Source of the DNA: a virus
Direction: 5' to 3' (one strand)
Length of the DNA: 39,026 nucleotides
IMG/VR virus record: IMGVR_UViG_3300035670_000576
Location: 1 to 39,026 of that record
Of this stretch, positions 7,803 through 13,279 are shown piece by piece; position 1 is the stretch's first letter; every line of letters starts with the position of its first letter. The notes under the pieces were generated by a model, which was not told where the DNA came from, searched no databases, and saw only the letters and a program-made list of their open reading frames with translations. A program made the position numbers and the translations under genes.

Positions 7803-7894
7803 TCGCAGAAATCCACGGAGCCGTTTACTTCGCCCACGGATTAATCTTGGGCGGGATCTTGGCGGCGTTCGCAATGTTCATCGGGCGGAAATAA
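7799..7894 (+). CDS. 31-residue single-TM micro-protein
   Basis: The protein is one hydrophobic helix (AVYFAHGLILGGILAAFAMF) with a short polar N-terminus and a basic end (IGRK), so probably inner-membrane with positive-inside C-terminus. It is preceded by the strong site GAAAGGAGGTGTGG, the best ribosome site in this operon, and overlaps the upstream stop. Possible roles are membrane-active early protein or small toxin-like peptide; neither can be shown. Confidence 0.55.
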   Translation: MIAEIHGAVYFAHGLILGGILAAFAMFIGRK

Positions 7895-7953
7895 GTCTCC
7901 CCTTGTCTTCCCCTTTAATCGGGGGAAGCAAAGGTGAGACCCTATCGGGTCAA
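7889..7953 (+). repeat. Twin-hairpin intergenic repeat, copy A
   Basis: The copy begins in the stop codon context AAATAAGTCTCCCC and ends GTCAACCTAA. It holds two hairpins: CTTCCCC (7907-7913) pairing with GGGGAAG (7922-7928), and GACCC-TATC-GGGTC (7938-7951). Copy B at 8148-8212 has the same layout with different stem bases, and its second hairpin is the exact reverse complement of this one. No U-tract follows, so a simple rho-independent terminator is not indicated. Confidence 0.75.
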
Positions 7954-7982
7954 CCTAAAAACAATAAAGAAAGGAATACACC

Positions 7983-8153
7983 ATGAAAAACAACCTAACA
8001 GAAGAGCAAAAGTTGGCGATTACTTGCGCCTATTGCGATCTCATCGGGTCCAAGCAGGCCAGGGACCTTGGGAGCATCGAATCACATAATTGGAACGCCC
8101 ACAAATTGACGGCAAAAGAACTGGAAAAGCTTTTTCCGTTTGTATTAAAATAA
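7983..8153 (+). CDS. 56-residue protein, unknown
   Basis: The protein starts MKNNLTEEQKLAITCAYCDL and reads as two or three short helices, ending in KELEKLFPFVLK. Upstream is AAAGAAAGGAATACACC, the shared leader of this operon. A Cys-x-x-Cys (CAYC) is present but no second metal pair. The gene is flanked on both sides by the twin-hairpin repeats. Function unknown. Confidence 0.6.
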   Translation: MKNNLTEEQKLAITCAYCDLIGSKQARDLGSIESHNWNAHKLTAKELEKLFPFVLK

Positions 8154-8212
8154 GTCTCCCCTCGTTCCCCCTCGCAACGGAGGGGGACGGAGGTGGGACC
8201 CGATAGGGTCAA
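8148..8212 (+). repeat. Twin-hairpin intergenic repeat, copy B
   Basis: Like copy A it starts at the stop codon (AAATAAGTCTCCCC) and ends GTCAACCTAA. Hairpin 1 is TCCCCCTC (8166-8173) with GAGGGGGA (8180-8187), loop GCAACG. Hairpin 2 is GACCC-GATA-GGGTC (8197-8210). Stem 1 differs in sequence from copy A while keeping base pairing, which indicates selection on RNA structure. Confidence 0.75.
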
Positions 8213-8279
8213 CCTAATAAACGGAACCGCAGCCGGGGCAATCCTTGGCGGTGGGGATGAAAGAAAGAAGGAGGATGGT

Positions 8280-8480
8280 GTGAACATAAAGATAAGAATT
8301 ATTGAAAACATGGAAAACGGCAGAAAGTGGTGTGGGATAGTTAGCAAAAATCAATTATCAAAAATATATTCGCATCAGAATGCTGGAGGATTTTTGCGAT
8401 ATTCAATTGATGAGATTGATTTTACAAGTCAAAATCCATCCAGAAGGGTTACAGGGTTTGTCCATTCCGTATTAAAATAA
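8280..8480 (+). CDS. 66-residue protein, unknown (GTG start)
   Basis: I chose the GTG at 8280 because GAAGGAGG lies just upstream. The in-frame extension to 8193 would run through the structured repeat and has no ribosome site. The protein starts MNIKIRIIENMENGRKWCGI and is a basic, probably beta-rich small domain ending HSVLK. Its bases are more AT-rich than the neighbours. An imperfect hairpin follows the stop. Confidence 0.5.
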   Translation: MNIKIRIIENMENGRKWCGIVSKNQLSKIYSHQNAGGFLRYSIDEIDFTSQNPSRRVTGFVHSVLK

Positions 8481-8622
8481 CCCCCGCCAAGGTTCCACCC
8501 CTTGCCGGTTAACTAGTCCGCCATCCTCCTATAATCGGTAGCGTGGCGATTGGTGCGGGAACAAAAAATGTCTTGCAAAACAAACGGTAGCATGGCAACA
8601 AAATAATAAAGAAAGGACACAA
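8481..8622 (+). other. Non-coding spacer with hairpin, TATAAT and two short repeats
   Basis: No credible gene is visible here. Just after the stop, CCGCCAAGG and CCTTGCCGG form a nine-position stem with one mismatch (about 8483-8507). A TATAAT lies at 8530-8535 without a good -35. Two copies of the CGGTAGC..TGGC repeat follow at 8536 and 8585. The next gene's leader AAAGAAAGGACACAA ends the spacer. The hairpin could be a third, diverged version of the post-stop structures upstream. Confidence 0.45.
8534..8598. repeat. Dispersed repeat CGGTAGC-N-TGGCGA, copies 1 and 2
   Basis: Copy 1 is CGGTAGCGTGGCGAT (8536-8550); copy 2 is CGGTAGCATGGCAAC (8585-8599). Three more copies are at 9515-9650. The sites are all in spacers of or after the rightward operon, which suggests protein binding sites or decayed copies of one element. 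Confidence 0.5.
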
Positions 8623-8730
8623 ATGGAGAAAGAAATAAAAAAGTTGGCCGAAAGTAGCGATAGCGGATATGCCGAATCGTGGTGGGCTATTCCAGATGAA
8701 TATGATCCCGCCTATAAGGTAAGTAAATAA
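8623..8730 (+). CDS. 35-residue micro-protein, unknown
   Basis: The ATG has the operon-type leader AATAAAGAAAGGACACAA. The sequence is acidic with a Trp pair (MEKEIKKLAESSDSGYAESW, then WAIPDEYDPAYK). The next gene repeats the same leader 22 nt after the stop. The ribosome site is the main support; function unknown. Confidence 0.5.
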   Translation: MEKEIKKLAESSDSGYAESWWAIPDEYDPAYKVSK

Positions 8731-8751
8731 AACAAAGAAAGGAAAGAACAC

Positions 8752-9132
8752 ATGAAAAACATAATAGCTACAAGCATAGAATTTGATGAACTTAGGCACG
8801 ATACTAGCACCAGATTAAGCTCTGACATTATTGTTGCGAACTCGACCAAGCCATTGGTGGGCTACAGATACTGGGCAACCTTTAAGCATAGGATCAAGGG
8901 CAACCGCTCAAGGTGGGGAGGTTGGCCGTCCAGAAAATCTAGCGTTGAGTTTGAGTTATGGATTAAAGGCCGTAGACGTGGAAAGATGTCATGGAAGAAC
9001 AGGAAAGAAGTCCCGCCTAGGCATAGAAAGGTTTGGGATTTTATGGAGCGGTCAGCCCATATCATATTTGATCAAAACAAATACAATTGCCTTTCTTTGT
9101 GGAAAGAGTCGCAAGGAGGTACAAATGAATAA
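8752..9132 (+). CDS. Basic 126-residue protein, unknown
   Basis: The ATG follows AAAGAAAGGAAAGAACAC. The central part is strongly basic and Trp-rich (FKHRIKGNRSRWGGWPSRK, then LWIKGRRRGKMSWKNRK), suggesting nucleic-acid binding, although no known motif is seen. The C-terminal part ends KESQGGTNE and overlaps the next gene by 8 nt. A second frame across the same bases is open and belongs to the next gene only from 9125. Confidence 0.55.
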   Translation: MKNIIATSIEFDELRHDTSTRLSSDIIVANSTKPLVGYRYWATFKHRIKGNRSRWGGWPSRKSSVEFELWIKGRRRGKMSWKNRKEVPPRHRKVWDFMERSAHIIFDQNKYNCLSLWKESQGGTNE

Positions 9133-9358
9133 TGGTGCAAAGCATAAAGTAAGAATCAACGGAAGATGCGTAGATGTCGCAAGCATTGAGATCGAGGGCA
9201 TTGATGGTCGAGACTACCCCGATTTCTCCGATGCCTTTGTTTGCGCAGCCAATTGGGATGATGGCACGCCCCTGACGGAGGATGAGCTAAACGAATTGGA
9301 GAGCCAGCACCCGGATCTTGTTTACGAAAGAATCTCGGATGTTGCTTTTAATATGTGA
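9125..9358 (+). CDS. Acidic 77-residue protein, unknown
   Basis: The ATG at 9125 is chosen over upstream in-frame starts because AAGGAGGTACAA is immediately upstream. The protein reads as a short beta hairpin with an acidic stretch (IEIEGIDGRDYPDFSDAFVC), then an EDELNELESQHPDLVYE helix. The DYPDF..AFVCAA..DDG.PLTEDELNELE pattern is widespread in small phage proteins of unknown role. Its stop overlaps the next GTG (GTGA). Confidence 0.65.
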   Translation: MNNGAKHKVRINGRCVDVASIEIEGIDGRDYPDFSDAFVCAANWDDGTPLTEDELNELESQHPDLVYERISDVAFNM

Positions 9359-9522
9359 ATAAAGAACAAATCATTAAAGAGTATTTGTCCACCCTTGGAC
9401 GCAAAGGCGGGAGCGTTAAAGGCCCACAGAAAGCCCGCAAACTACCACGGGAGCATTACGAAAACGTATCACGCATTCAGCGGGAGCGTTGGGCTAAGTG
9501 GCGGGAGCAGAATAAACGGTAA
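9355..9522 (+). CDS. Basic 55-residue protein, unknown
   Basis: GTG start overlapping the previous stop (GTGA). The protein has GRKGGSVKGPQKARKLPREH, a Gly/Lys/Ser-rich segment of a type common in small phage proteins, and ends in a basic helix (RIQRERWAKWREQNKR). It is probably nucleic-acid associated, by composition only. It is the last gene of the rightward operon; the first copy of the second repeat cluster starts in its stop codon region. Confidence 0.55.
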   Translation: MNKEQIIKEYLSTLGRKGGSVKGPQKARKLPREHYENVSRIQRERWAKWREQNKR

Positions 9523-9650
9523 TTTGGCGACGCTATAAGGACGCTATAAGGACTCTATGTCCTATAGGGGATATGAACGGTAGTTCAGCCTATCGAAATA
9601 CAGCACGCTTGGTTGCCTAGCGGAGCCGCAAGAACGGTAGCTTGGCGATA
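9515..9650. repeat. Dispersed repeat CGGTAGC-N-TGGCGA, copies 3 to 5
   Basis: Copies are CGGTAATTTGGCGAC (from 9517), CGGTAGTTCAGCC (from 9578) and CGGTAGCTTGGCGATA (from 9635). Copy 3 begins at the last codons of the final rightward gene. They are related to the copies at 8536 and 8585. Confidence 0.5.
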
Positions 9651-9786
9651 GGATTCAGCATTTAAACGCAAACGTAGTGGCGCTTCTTTGTCCTCATCCG
9701 TTTTATTGATTCCAGATGCCCGACCCCGTGGCGAGGCTCCTGGGTGGCAATACGTCGATTTTAAAGCCTTTTTGCTTTTCAACTGA
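9523..9786. other. Convergent intergenic region with tandem repeat and hairpin
   Basis: Rightward and leftward transcription meet here. Two perfect tandem copies of GACGCTATAAG (9529-9539 and 9540-9550) are followed by a degenerate third. CTATA-A-GGAC (9544-9553) pairs with GTCC-TATAG (9559-9567) around the loop TCTAT. This could be a terminator or transcription collision point, though no U-tract follows. A 65-residue minus-strand frame (TTG at 9782) is open but unsupported. No other gene was found. Confidence 0.45.
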
Positions 9787-10023
9787 CTACCAAGAGCGGC
9801 AAGACCAATATCTGGCGCTGGTCTTAGCGGGAGGGTTAGAGTCGCAGCGATGCCTAGCCCGGAAGCTCTTGCGCCTAGCTGGGATCGACTTCTTGATCTT
9901 CATTGTCGGGTCGCCGTAGCGGATAACCTTGGACTTGCCTCCGGCACATGCCCGCACCACAAACTTCTTTCGCGCACCTGGGGTACGCCGTGGGCTGTTG
10001 CATGGTAGTTTACGTGGATTCAT
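9787..10023 (-). CDS. Conserved phage protein with a KSFRARH-type C-terminus
   Basis: A 78-residue basic protein. The C-terminal half matches a small protein I know as widespread in aquatic phages and cyanophages: RYGDPTMKIKKSIPARRKSF, then RARHRCD, a variable linker, and ARYWSCRSW at the end. The function is unknown; conserved Cys, His and basic residues suggest a small metal- or nucleic-acid-binding role. The ATG overlaps the upstream stop (ATGA). Confidence 0.8.
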   Translation of the reverse strand: MNPRKLPCNSPRRTPGARKKFVVRACAGGKSKVIRYGDPTMKIKKSIPARRKSFRARHRCDSNPPAKTSARYWSCRSW

Positions 10024-10259
10024 TTTAAGGCTCCTGCAAGTAACTTAATCTTTTCTTGGTGTACTTCAAGAAACTTTCCCAGGTCTTCCAAGTCGTCGGT
10101 CAGGCTAACCATGTTCGCCTCGTACACCTCGCGGGAGCAGTCGGCCAAGATGTCGCCACAGAGTCGGTCCACCTTGCCTATGGTCTTATGCAGGCGGGAG
10201 TTCTCCGTAAGAAGAAGCTCGATATAAGCCCACGCTAGGTCAACGCGAGGGCTTTTCAC
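10020..10259 (-). CDS. Helical protein, unknown function
   Basis: A GTG start gives 79 residues, almost all alpha-helical with heptad-like leucines (WAYIELLLTENSRLHKTIGK and later DDLEDLGKFLEVHQEKIKLL). It has GGGCGG upstream. It overlaps the genes on both sides, so the three genes 10386-9787 form one coupled unit. No family recognised. Confidence 0.6.
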   Translation of the reverse strand: MKSPRVDLAWAYIELLLTENSRLHKTIGKVDRLCGDILADCSREVYEANMVSLTDDLEDLGKFLEVHQEKIKLLAGALK

Positions 10260-10386
10260 GAAAGCCGCCCTTCTTGGCCTTCATAAGACGCCAAGTGCGG
10301 GGTGAAATGGTAGATTGGGATTTGGGGCGGGAGATGCCAGCCTTACGGCGAGCGTTGATATTGGCATAGAGGCCGGGGCGTTTCAT
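10240..10386 (-). CDS. Small conserved basic phage protein (GLYANINARR type)
   Basis: A 48-residue protein starting MKRPGLYANINARRKAGISR, with SKSTIS-like SQSTISPRTW and a KAKKGGF end. GLYANI(N/H)ARR proteins are common, short and uncharacterised in phages. I chose the ATG at 10384-10386 rather than the longer frame, because the family starts near PGLYANI and a TATACT box lies 6 nt upstream. It is the first gene of a short leftward unit. Confidence 0.75.
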   Translation of the reverse strand: MKRPGLYANINARRKAGISRPKSQSTISPRTWRLMKAKKGGFREKPSR

Positions 10387-10392
10387 TGGCCT

Positions 10393-10420
10393 AGTATACC
10401 ACAAGCCAAACAACCACCAA
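10393..10420 (-). promoter_or_regulatory. Leftward promoter with -10 abutting the start codon
   Basis: On the minus strand TTGGTG and, after a 16-nt spacer, TATACT (10393-10398), preceded by TGTGG giving a partial extended -10. The ATG is 6 nt downstream of the -10 and no Shine-Dalgarno is present, so a leaderless transcript is likely. Confidence 0.55.
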
Positions 10421-10453
10421 GACACCCCCACCCGCCGTTTTCATTTTTAAAAC

Positions 10454-10642
10454 ACTTACGCAAGATTTGAGATAGTTCACACCCCTTAACTACCGCAGAA
10501 AATATTTTGGACTGCCGCAGCAATACCGCAGAAATACCCCTATAAGGGGTATTTCTTGCGGTACTTGCGGTAGCGGGCAAAAAGCGAATTGTTGCGGTAC
10601 CGCAGAAATATTTGTTGCGGTATCACCATTTCTTGCGTAAGT
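10454..10642. other. Iteron-rich inverted-repeat region, origin candidate
   Basis: The region is bounded by a perfect 12-base inverted repeat, ACTTACGCAAGA (10454-10465) and TCTTGCGTAAGT (10631-10642). Between these are TTGCGGTA at 10556, 10565, 10592 and 10615, its reverse form TACCGCA at 10491, 10524 and 10598, and a variant TGCCGCAG at 10513. Two sites make the palindrome TTGCGGTACCGCAG. A 16-bp stem with one bulge spans about 10525-10562 around TATAA. It directly follows the primase-helicase gene. Origin or operator function is inferred from iterons plus neighbour. Confidence 0.6.
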
Positions 10643-10672
10643 CGCATTTCTGCAAAAACAATTATCAACGAC

Positions 10673-12598
10673 TTACGAAAGCTGGGTGATCTCCCAACCC
10701 TCCCCGGATTTGCTGATTGTGCCGTCCAGTTTGGCGGCGGCAAACAACTCCTGAGCCTTGCGTTTGGAGCATCCAACCGATGCGACAATATGCTCAATGC
10801 AGTCGTTATACCCATGCCCCTTGGGCCAGTCTGGGATGGCCTGCTCTATAGTCAGTTCCGGCCTACCCCTTCCCTTGTTCTCTGGACCATCAGAGCATTC
10901 CCAAGCCATCCACTCATCTGCGTGCTTGAGCCATACATGGGTGGCGTATTTGCTGGAGTGTAGGTCGGTGTCTCCTTGCGGCCACGGTATCGCAGCCCTT
11001 CCTCCCCGCTTGGGAAAGGACAGCTTAAAATGCCCTTCCTTGACCGCCTGAAGGTACACCACGGCCCTTGCCCAGTTGGTAAGCTCACTTGACCCTATCC
11101 CTGCGTAGGCGAGATCATAAAGCACCTGCGAACCCTGCCCTTCCTTGGGTGGCTTCGGCGTGTGATGCATTACCATCCAAGTCACACCAGTCGCCACACT
11201 GATCGGGTTAAGGCAATGCCGAAGGAACATTGTCATGTTCTCCTGGGCCAACGCATCCCCTCCTATGAAGGACAGGAGCGGATCAACCCAGCATAGGTCC
11301 GGCCTGTGCAATCCTATAAGGGCAGCCGCCATCTTGGCGAAGTCTTGCCCGGTCTTGGTCGAATCCCTGACGATAACCACGTTGGCCAGGATCTGTGCGG
11401 ACTGCTCCTCGGTAAGATTAAGCGTCCCCTTTAGGTGCCGAAGCACGCCTTGGGCCATCTCCGCAACGTCGCCAAGATCGTTCTCGGCCTGAATAAGCAG
11501 GCTACGAAGCGGCTTCTTAGGCGTTATGCCAAGAAACGGAAGGCCGATTGACCATGTCATCATGGCCTGAAGGCAAAGCGTGGACTTTCCAAGCCCAGAG
11601 CCTCCTACCCAGACGCAACTCCCTCCTCTGCACAACCAGCGATTGCCAAGCAAGCAATCACCATCATCTTCCGCCTTGAATCCAAGGATGTCCGGCCACG
11701 GCGTGGGCTGTGGCAGGTTCATCGCCTCCATGTGCGCCTTCCACTCGCTCCACCCGCTGCGCCCAGTGTTTGTTGCCAGCAACGCCTGGTGGGCATTGGC
11801 GAGTTTCCTCGGCGCACCGGGGAGGCGCGAGAGGCGTGAGGCATCCTTGTTCTTGGGGTCGATGTCGAACTGCGACATCTTGGAGTACAGGTAAGACACC
11901 CGCTCCTCGTACTCCTTCGCATCCTTGGCCTCGACCTTGACCCAGGCATGGACCGAGCGGGAGCCTGAGTGGATGACCGCCGAGCATGGAAGCTCAAGGG
12001 CCGATATGACCGACCACTGCTCCTCCATTGTGCCGCTGTCGAACTCGATCAGGGCATGGCGGAAGTTGGTTATGTCGTCCGACCTTCTGGATTGACCGCA
12101 GGGATTGATGCAGACGTAGGCACCAACGTATGTGTCCGGCAACTCGACCCCGGCATGGAACTGCTTGAGCCACTCCTCTCGGGTCTTAATGGTTCCCTTT
12201 CCTGACGGCCTTTCGCTGTCGTCCTGGTGGATTGCGCCCACGATGCATACACGGTCGCCCTCGTTAAATGCGGACAACAGGAACCGCCTGACATCATCAG
12301 CGTGGTGGCTTGGCTGCGGGCAAGGCTCAAGGCGGATTGGTTCCTTTGGCTTGAAGGGATTGATGGATGTGCCAAGCGGCTGCCTTGCCGTGCGCCGGTA
12401 GGCCGACTTGACCGCCGCCTCGATCTCCCTGTCCTTGAGGCCGGAGGATGCCGCTGAGGGGTAAAGCCTGTCTATGGCCGAAGCCTCATCCATCCCTGCG
12501 TCCCGCAACTGCTGTGCGGCCAGAAACAACTCCTCGTTGCGCTGACCCTCAGTTGCTCCGTTTGCTATGAATTGCTGTGTCCTTGTCGGCAGCTTCAT
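10673..12598 (-). CDS. Fused AEP primase-helicase (RepA-like ATPase)
   Basis: A 641-residue replication protein. Residues 20-70 resemble a PriCT helical module. Residues about 110-290 look like an archaeo-eukaryotic primase: HALIEFDSG (181-189) supplies the acidic metal motif, SGSRSVHAWV (211-220) the sxH motif, and ASRLSRLPGAPR (253-264) the third motif. From 320 a RecA-type helicase follows, with Walker A GGSGLGKST (332-340) and Walker B LCWVDPL (435-441). The C-terminal 40 residues look like a winged helix (GCSKRKAQELFAAAKLDG). It would prime and unwind at the adjacent origin candidate. No phage DNA polymerase is present, so host polymerase is probably recruited. Confidence 0.85.
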   Translation of the reverse strand: MKLPTRTQQFIANGATEGQRNEELFLAAQQLRDAGMDEASAIDRLYPSAASSGLKDREIEAAVKSAYRRTARQPLGTSINPFKPKEPIRLEPCPQPSHHADDVRRFLLSAFNEGDRVCIVGAIHQDDSERPSGKGTIKTREEWLKQFHAGVELPDTYVGAYVCINPCGQSRRSDDITNFRHALIEFDSGTMEEQWSVISALELPCSAVIHSGSRSVHAWVKVEAKDAKEYEERVSYLYSKMSQFDIDPKNKDASRLSRLPGAPRKLANAHQALLATNTGRSGWSEWKAHMEAMNLPQPTPWPDILGFKAEDDGDCLLGNRWLCRGGSCVWVGGSGLGKSTLCLQAMMTWSIGLPFLGITPKKPLRSLLIQAENDLGDVAEMAQGVLRHLKGTLNLTEEQSAQILANVVIVRDSTKTGQDFAKMAAALIGLHRPDLCWVDPLLSFIGGDALAQENMTMFLRHCLNPISVATGVTWMVMHHTPKPPKEGQGSQVLYDLAYAGIGSSELTNWARAVVYLQAVKEGHFKLSFPKRGGRAAIPWPQGDTDLHSSKYATHVWLKHADEWMAWECSDGPENKGRGRPELTIEQAIPDWPKGHGYNDCIEHIVASVGCSKRKAQELFAAAKLDGTISKSGEGWEITQLS

Positions 12599-13049
12599 CT
12601 TTCCTTTCCCTGTGGCATTTGAAGCACACAGCAGTTAAATTTTCCAGATCGGGTGTTCCACCATCTTTGACGCTGACAATGTGGTGGATTTCAAGATCCT
12701 CATCCGAACCACAAAGCGTGCATTTGGAATTGCACTTCGCAAGGACTTTCCTGCGAATTGTCCACCAAGACTTGATTCTTTCCTGCAAGTCATCCAGCCT
12801 TGCCCACCTCCTGTCGTCAACGGATGCCCACCTGCTGACTATGTTGTGGACCTCGGATGATCTCGCGTATCCCTTTCGGTACATATGCAAAAACATATCG
12901 GCGCACTCCATGACTCCGGTCATGTAGGCACGCTCCATGTCCTTGTTTATGAACTCTGGGAACTTTATTAATTGAAGCTCCGCAAAACTGTGCGGGCTTG
13001 TTGGCGGCTCAACATATCTGAACCACCGAATGATTTCTTCATCGGTCAT
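12549..13049 (-). CDS. HNH endonuclease
   Basis: A 166-residue protein with a C-terminal HNH/zinc module: CTLCG (Cys110, Cys113), LEIHHIVSVKDGG (His122, His123), NLTAVC (Asn137, Cys142) and CFKCH (Cys145, His146). The N-terminal 95 residues are helical and unlike a common HNH partner domain. It overlaps the primase-helicase start by 50 nt. HNH proteins next to replication genes can be homing endonucleases or host-DNA nucleases; the tight overlap favours a functional, retained gene. A promoter candidate with a normal leader lies upstream. Confidence 0.85.
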   Translation of the reverse strand: MTDEEIIRWFRYVEPPTSPHSFAELQLIKFPEFINKDMERAYMTGVMECADMFLHMYRKGYARSSEVHNIVSRWASVDDRRWARLDDLQERIKSWWTIRRKVLAKCNSKCTLCGSDEDLEIHHIVSVKDGGTPDLENLTAVCFKCHRERKDEAADKDTAIHSKRSN

Positions 13050-13075
13050 TTCACTACCTGCCTTTCTGGGTTCTG

Positions 13076-13103
13076 TTTATACTACCAATTCTTTTGTCCG
13101 CAA
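13076..13103 (-). promoter_or_regulatory. Promoter candidate before the HNH and primase-helicase genes
   Basis: On the minus strand TTGCGG (13098-13103), a 16-nt spacer and TATAAA (13076-13081). The HNH ATG is about 26 nt further on, with AAAGGCAGG in the leader, so unlike the unit-start promoters this would give an ordinary leadered mRNA. Confidence 0.4.
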
Positions 13104-13184
13104 GTCATGCCCCTTTGTTTCAGATGTGGGTAGTGACGCACAGCCGCAGAATCTCTCTGCGTACCATTCGGGGCATCGGTTCAT
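13077..13184 (-). CDS. 35-residue reading frame with WYAERFCG motif (doubtful)
   Basis: The ATG at 13182-13184 opens a 35-residue frame starting MNRCPEWYAERFCGCASLP. There is no ribosome site. Its first 40 bases repeat imperfectly at 13233-13279, where the equivalent peptide reads SGAWCAERFRNGKSS but lacks a start because a stop codon precedes it. It may be one intact copy of a duplicated micro-gene or just a repeat that happens to be open. Confidence 0.3.
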   Translation of the reverse strand: MNRCPEWYAERFCGCASLPTSETKGHDLRTKELVV

Positions 13185-13279
13185 AATAAAAACAATCCGG
13201 CTTTGTTTCAAGGGGAGAACACACTAGGAGGACTTCCCGTTGCGGAATCTCTCCGCACACCATGCGCCGGATTAAATCA
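13140..13279. repeat. Imperfect direct repeat of about 40 bases, two copies
   Basis: Copy 1 (about 13146-13184) and copy 2 (about 13240-13279) share GC(A/G)GAATCTCTC(T/C)GC and then aligned, diverged bases ending in TCAT. Both encode W(Y/C)AERF on the minus strand. Copy 2 overlaps the stop codon of the glycosyltransferase gene. The 13185-13276 spacer holds no other gene. Confidence 0.5.

Noticed and set aside
8193-8480. Longer 95-residue version of the gene starting at 8280
   Set aside because: Would translate through the structured twin-hairpin copy B and lacks a ribosome site, whereas GGAGG precedes 8280.
8569-8607. 12-residue frame MSCKTNGSMATK
   Set aside because: No ribosome site; spans repeat copy 2.
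9585-9782. 65-residue minus-strand frame with TTG start in the convergent spacer
   Set aside because: TTG start, weak ribosome site, and it runs through the dispersed repeats and hairpin; no recognised family.
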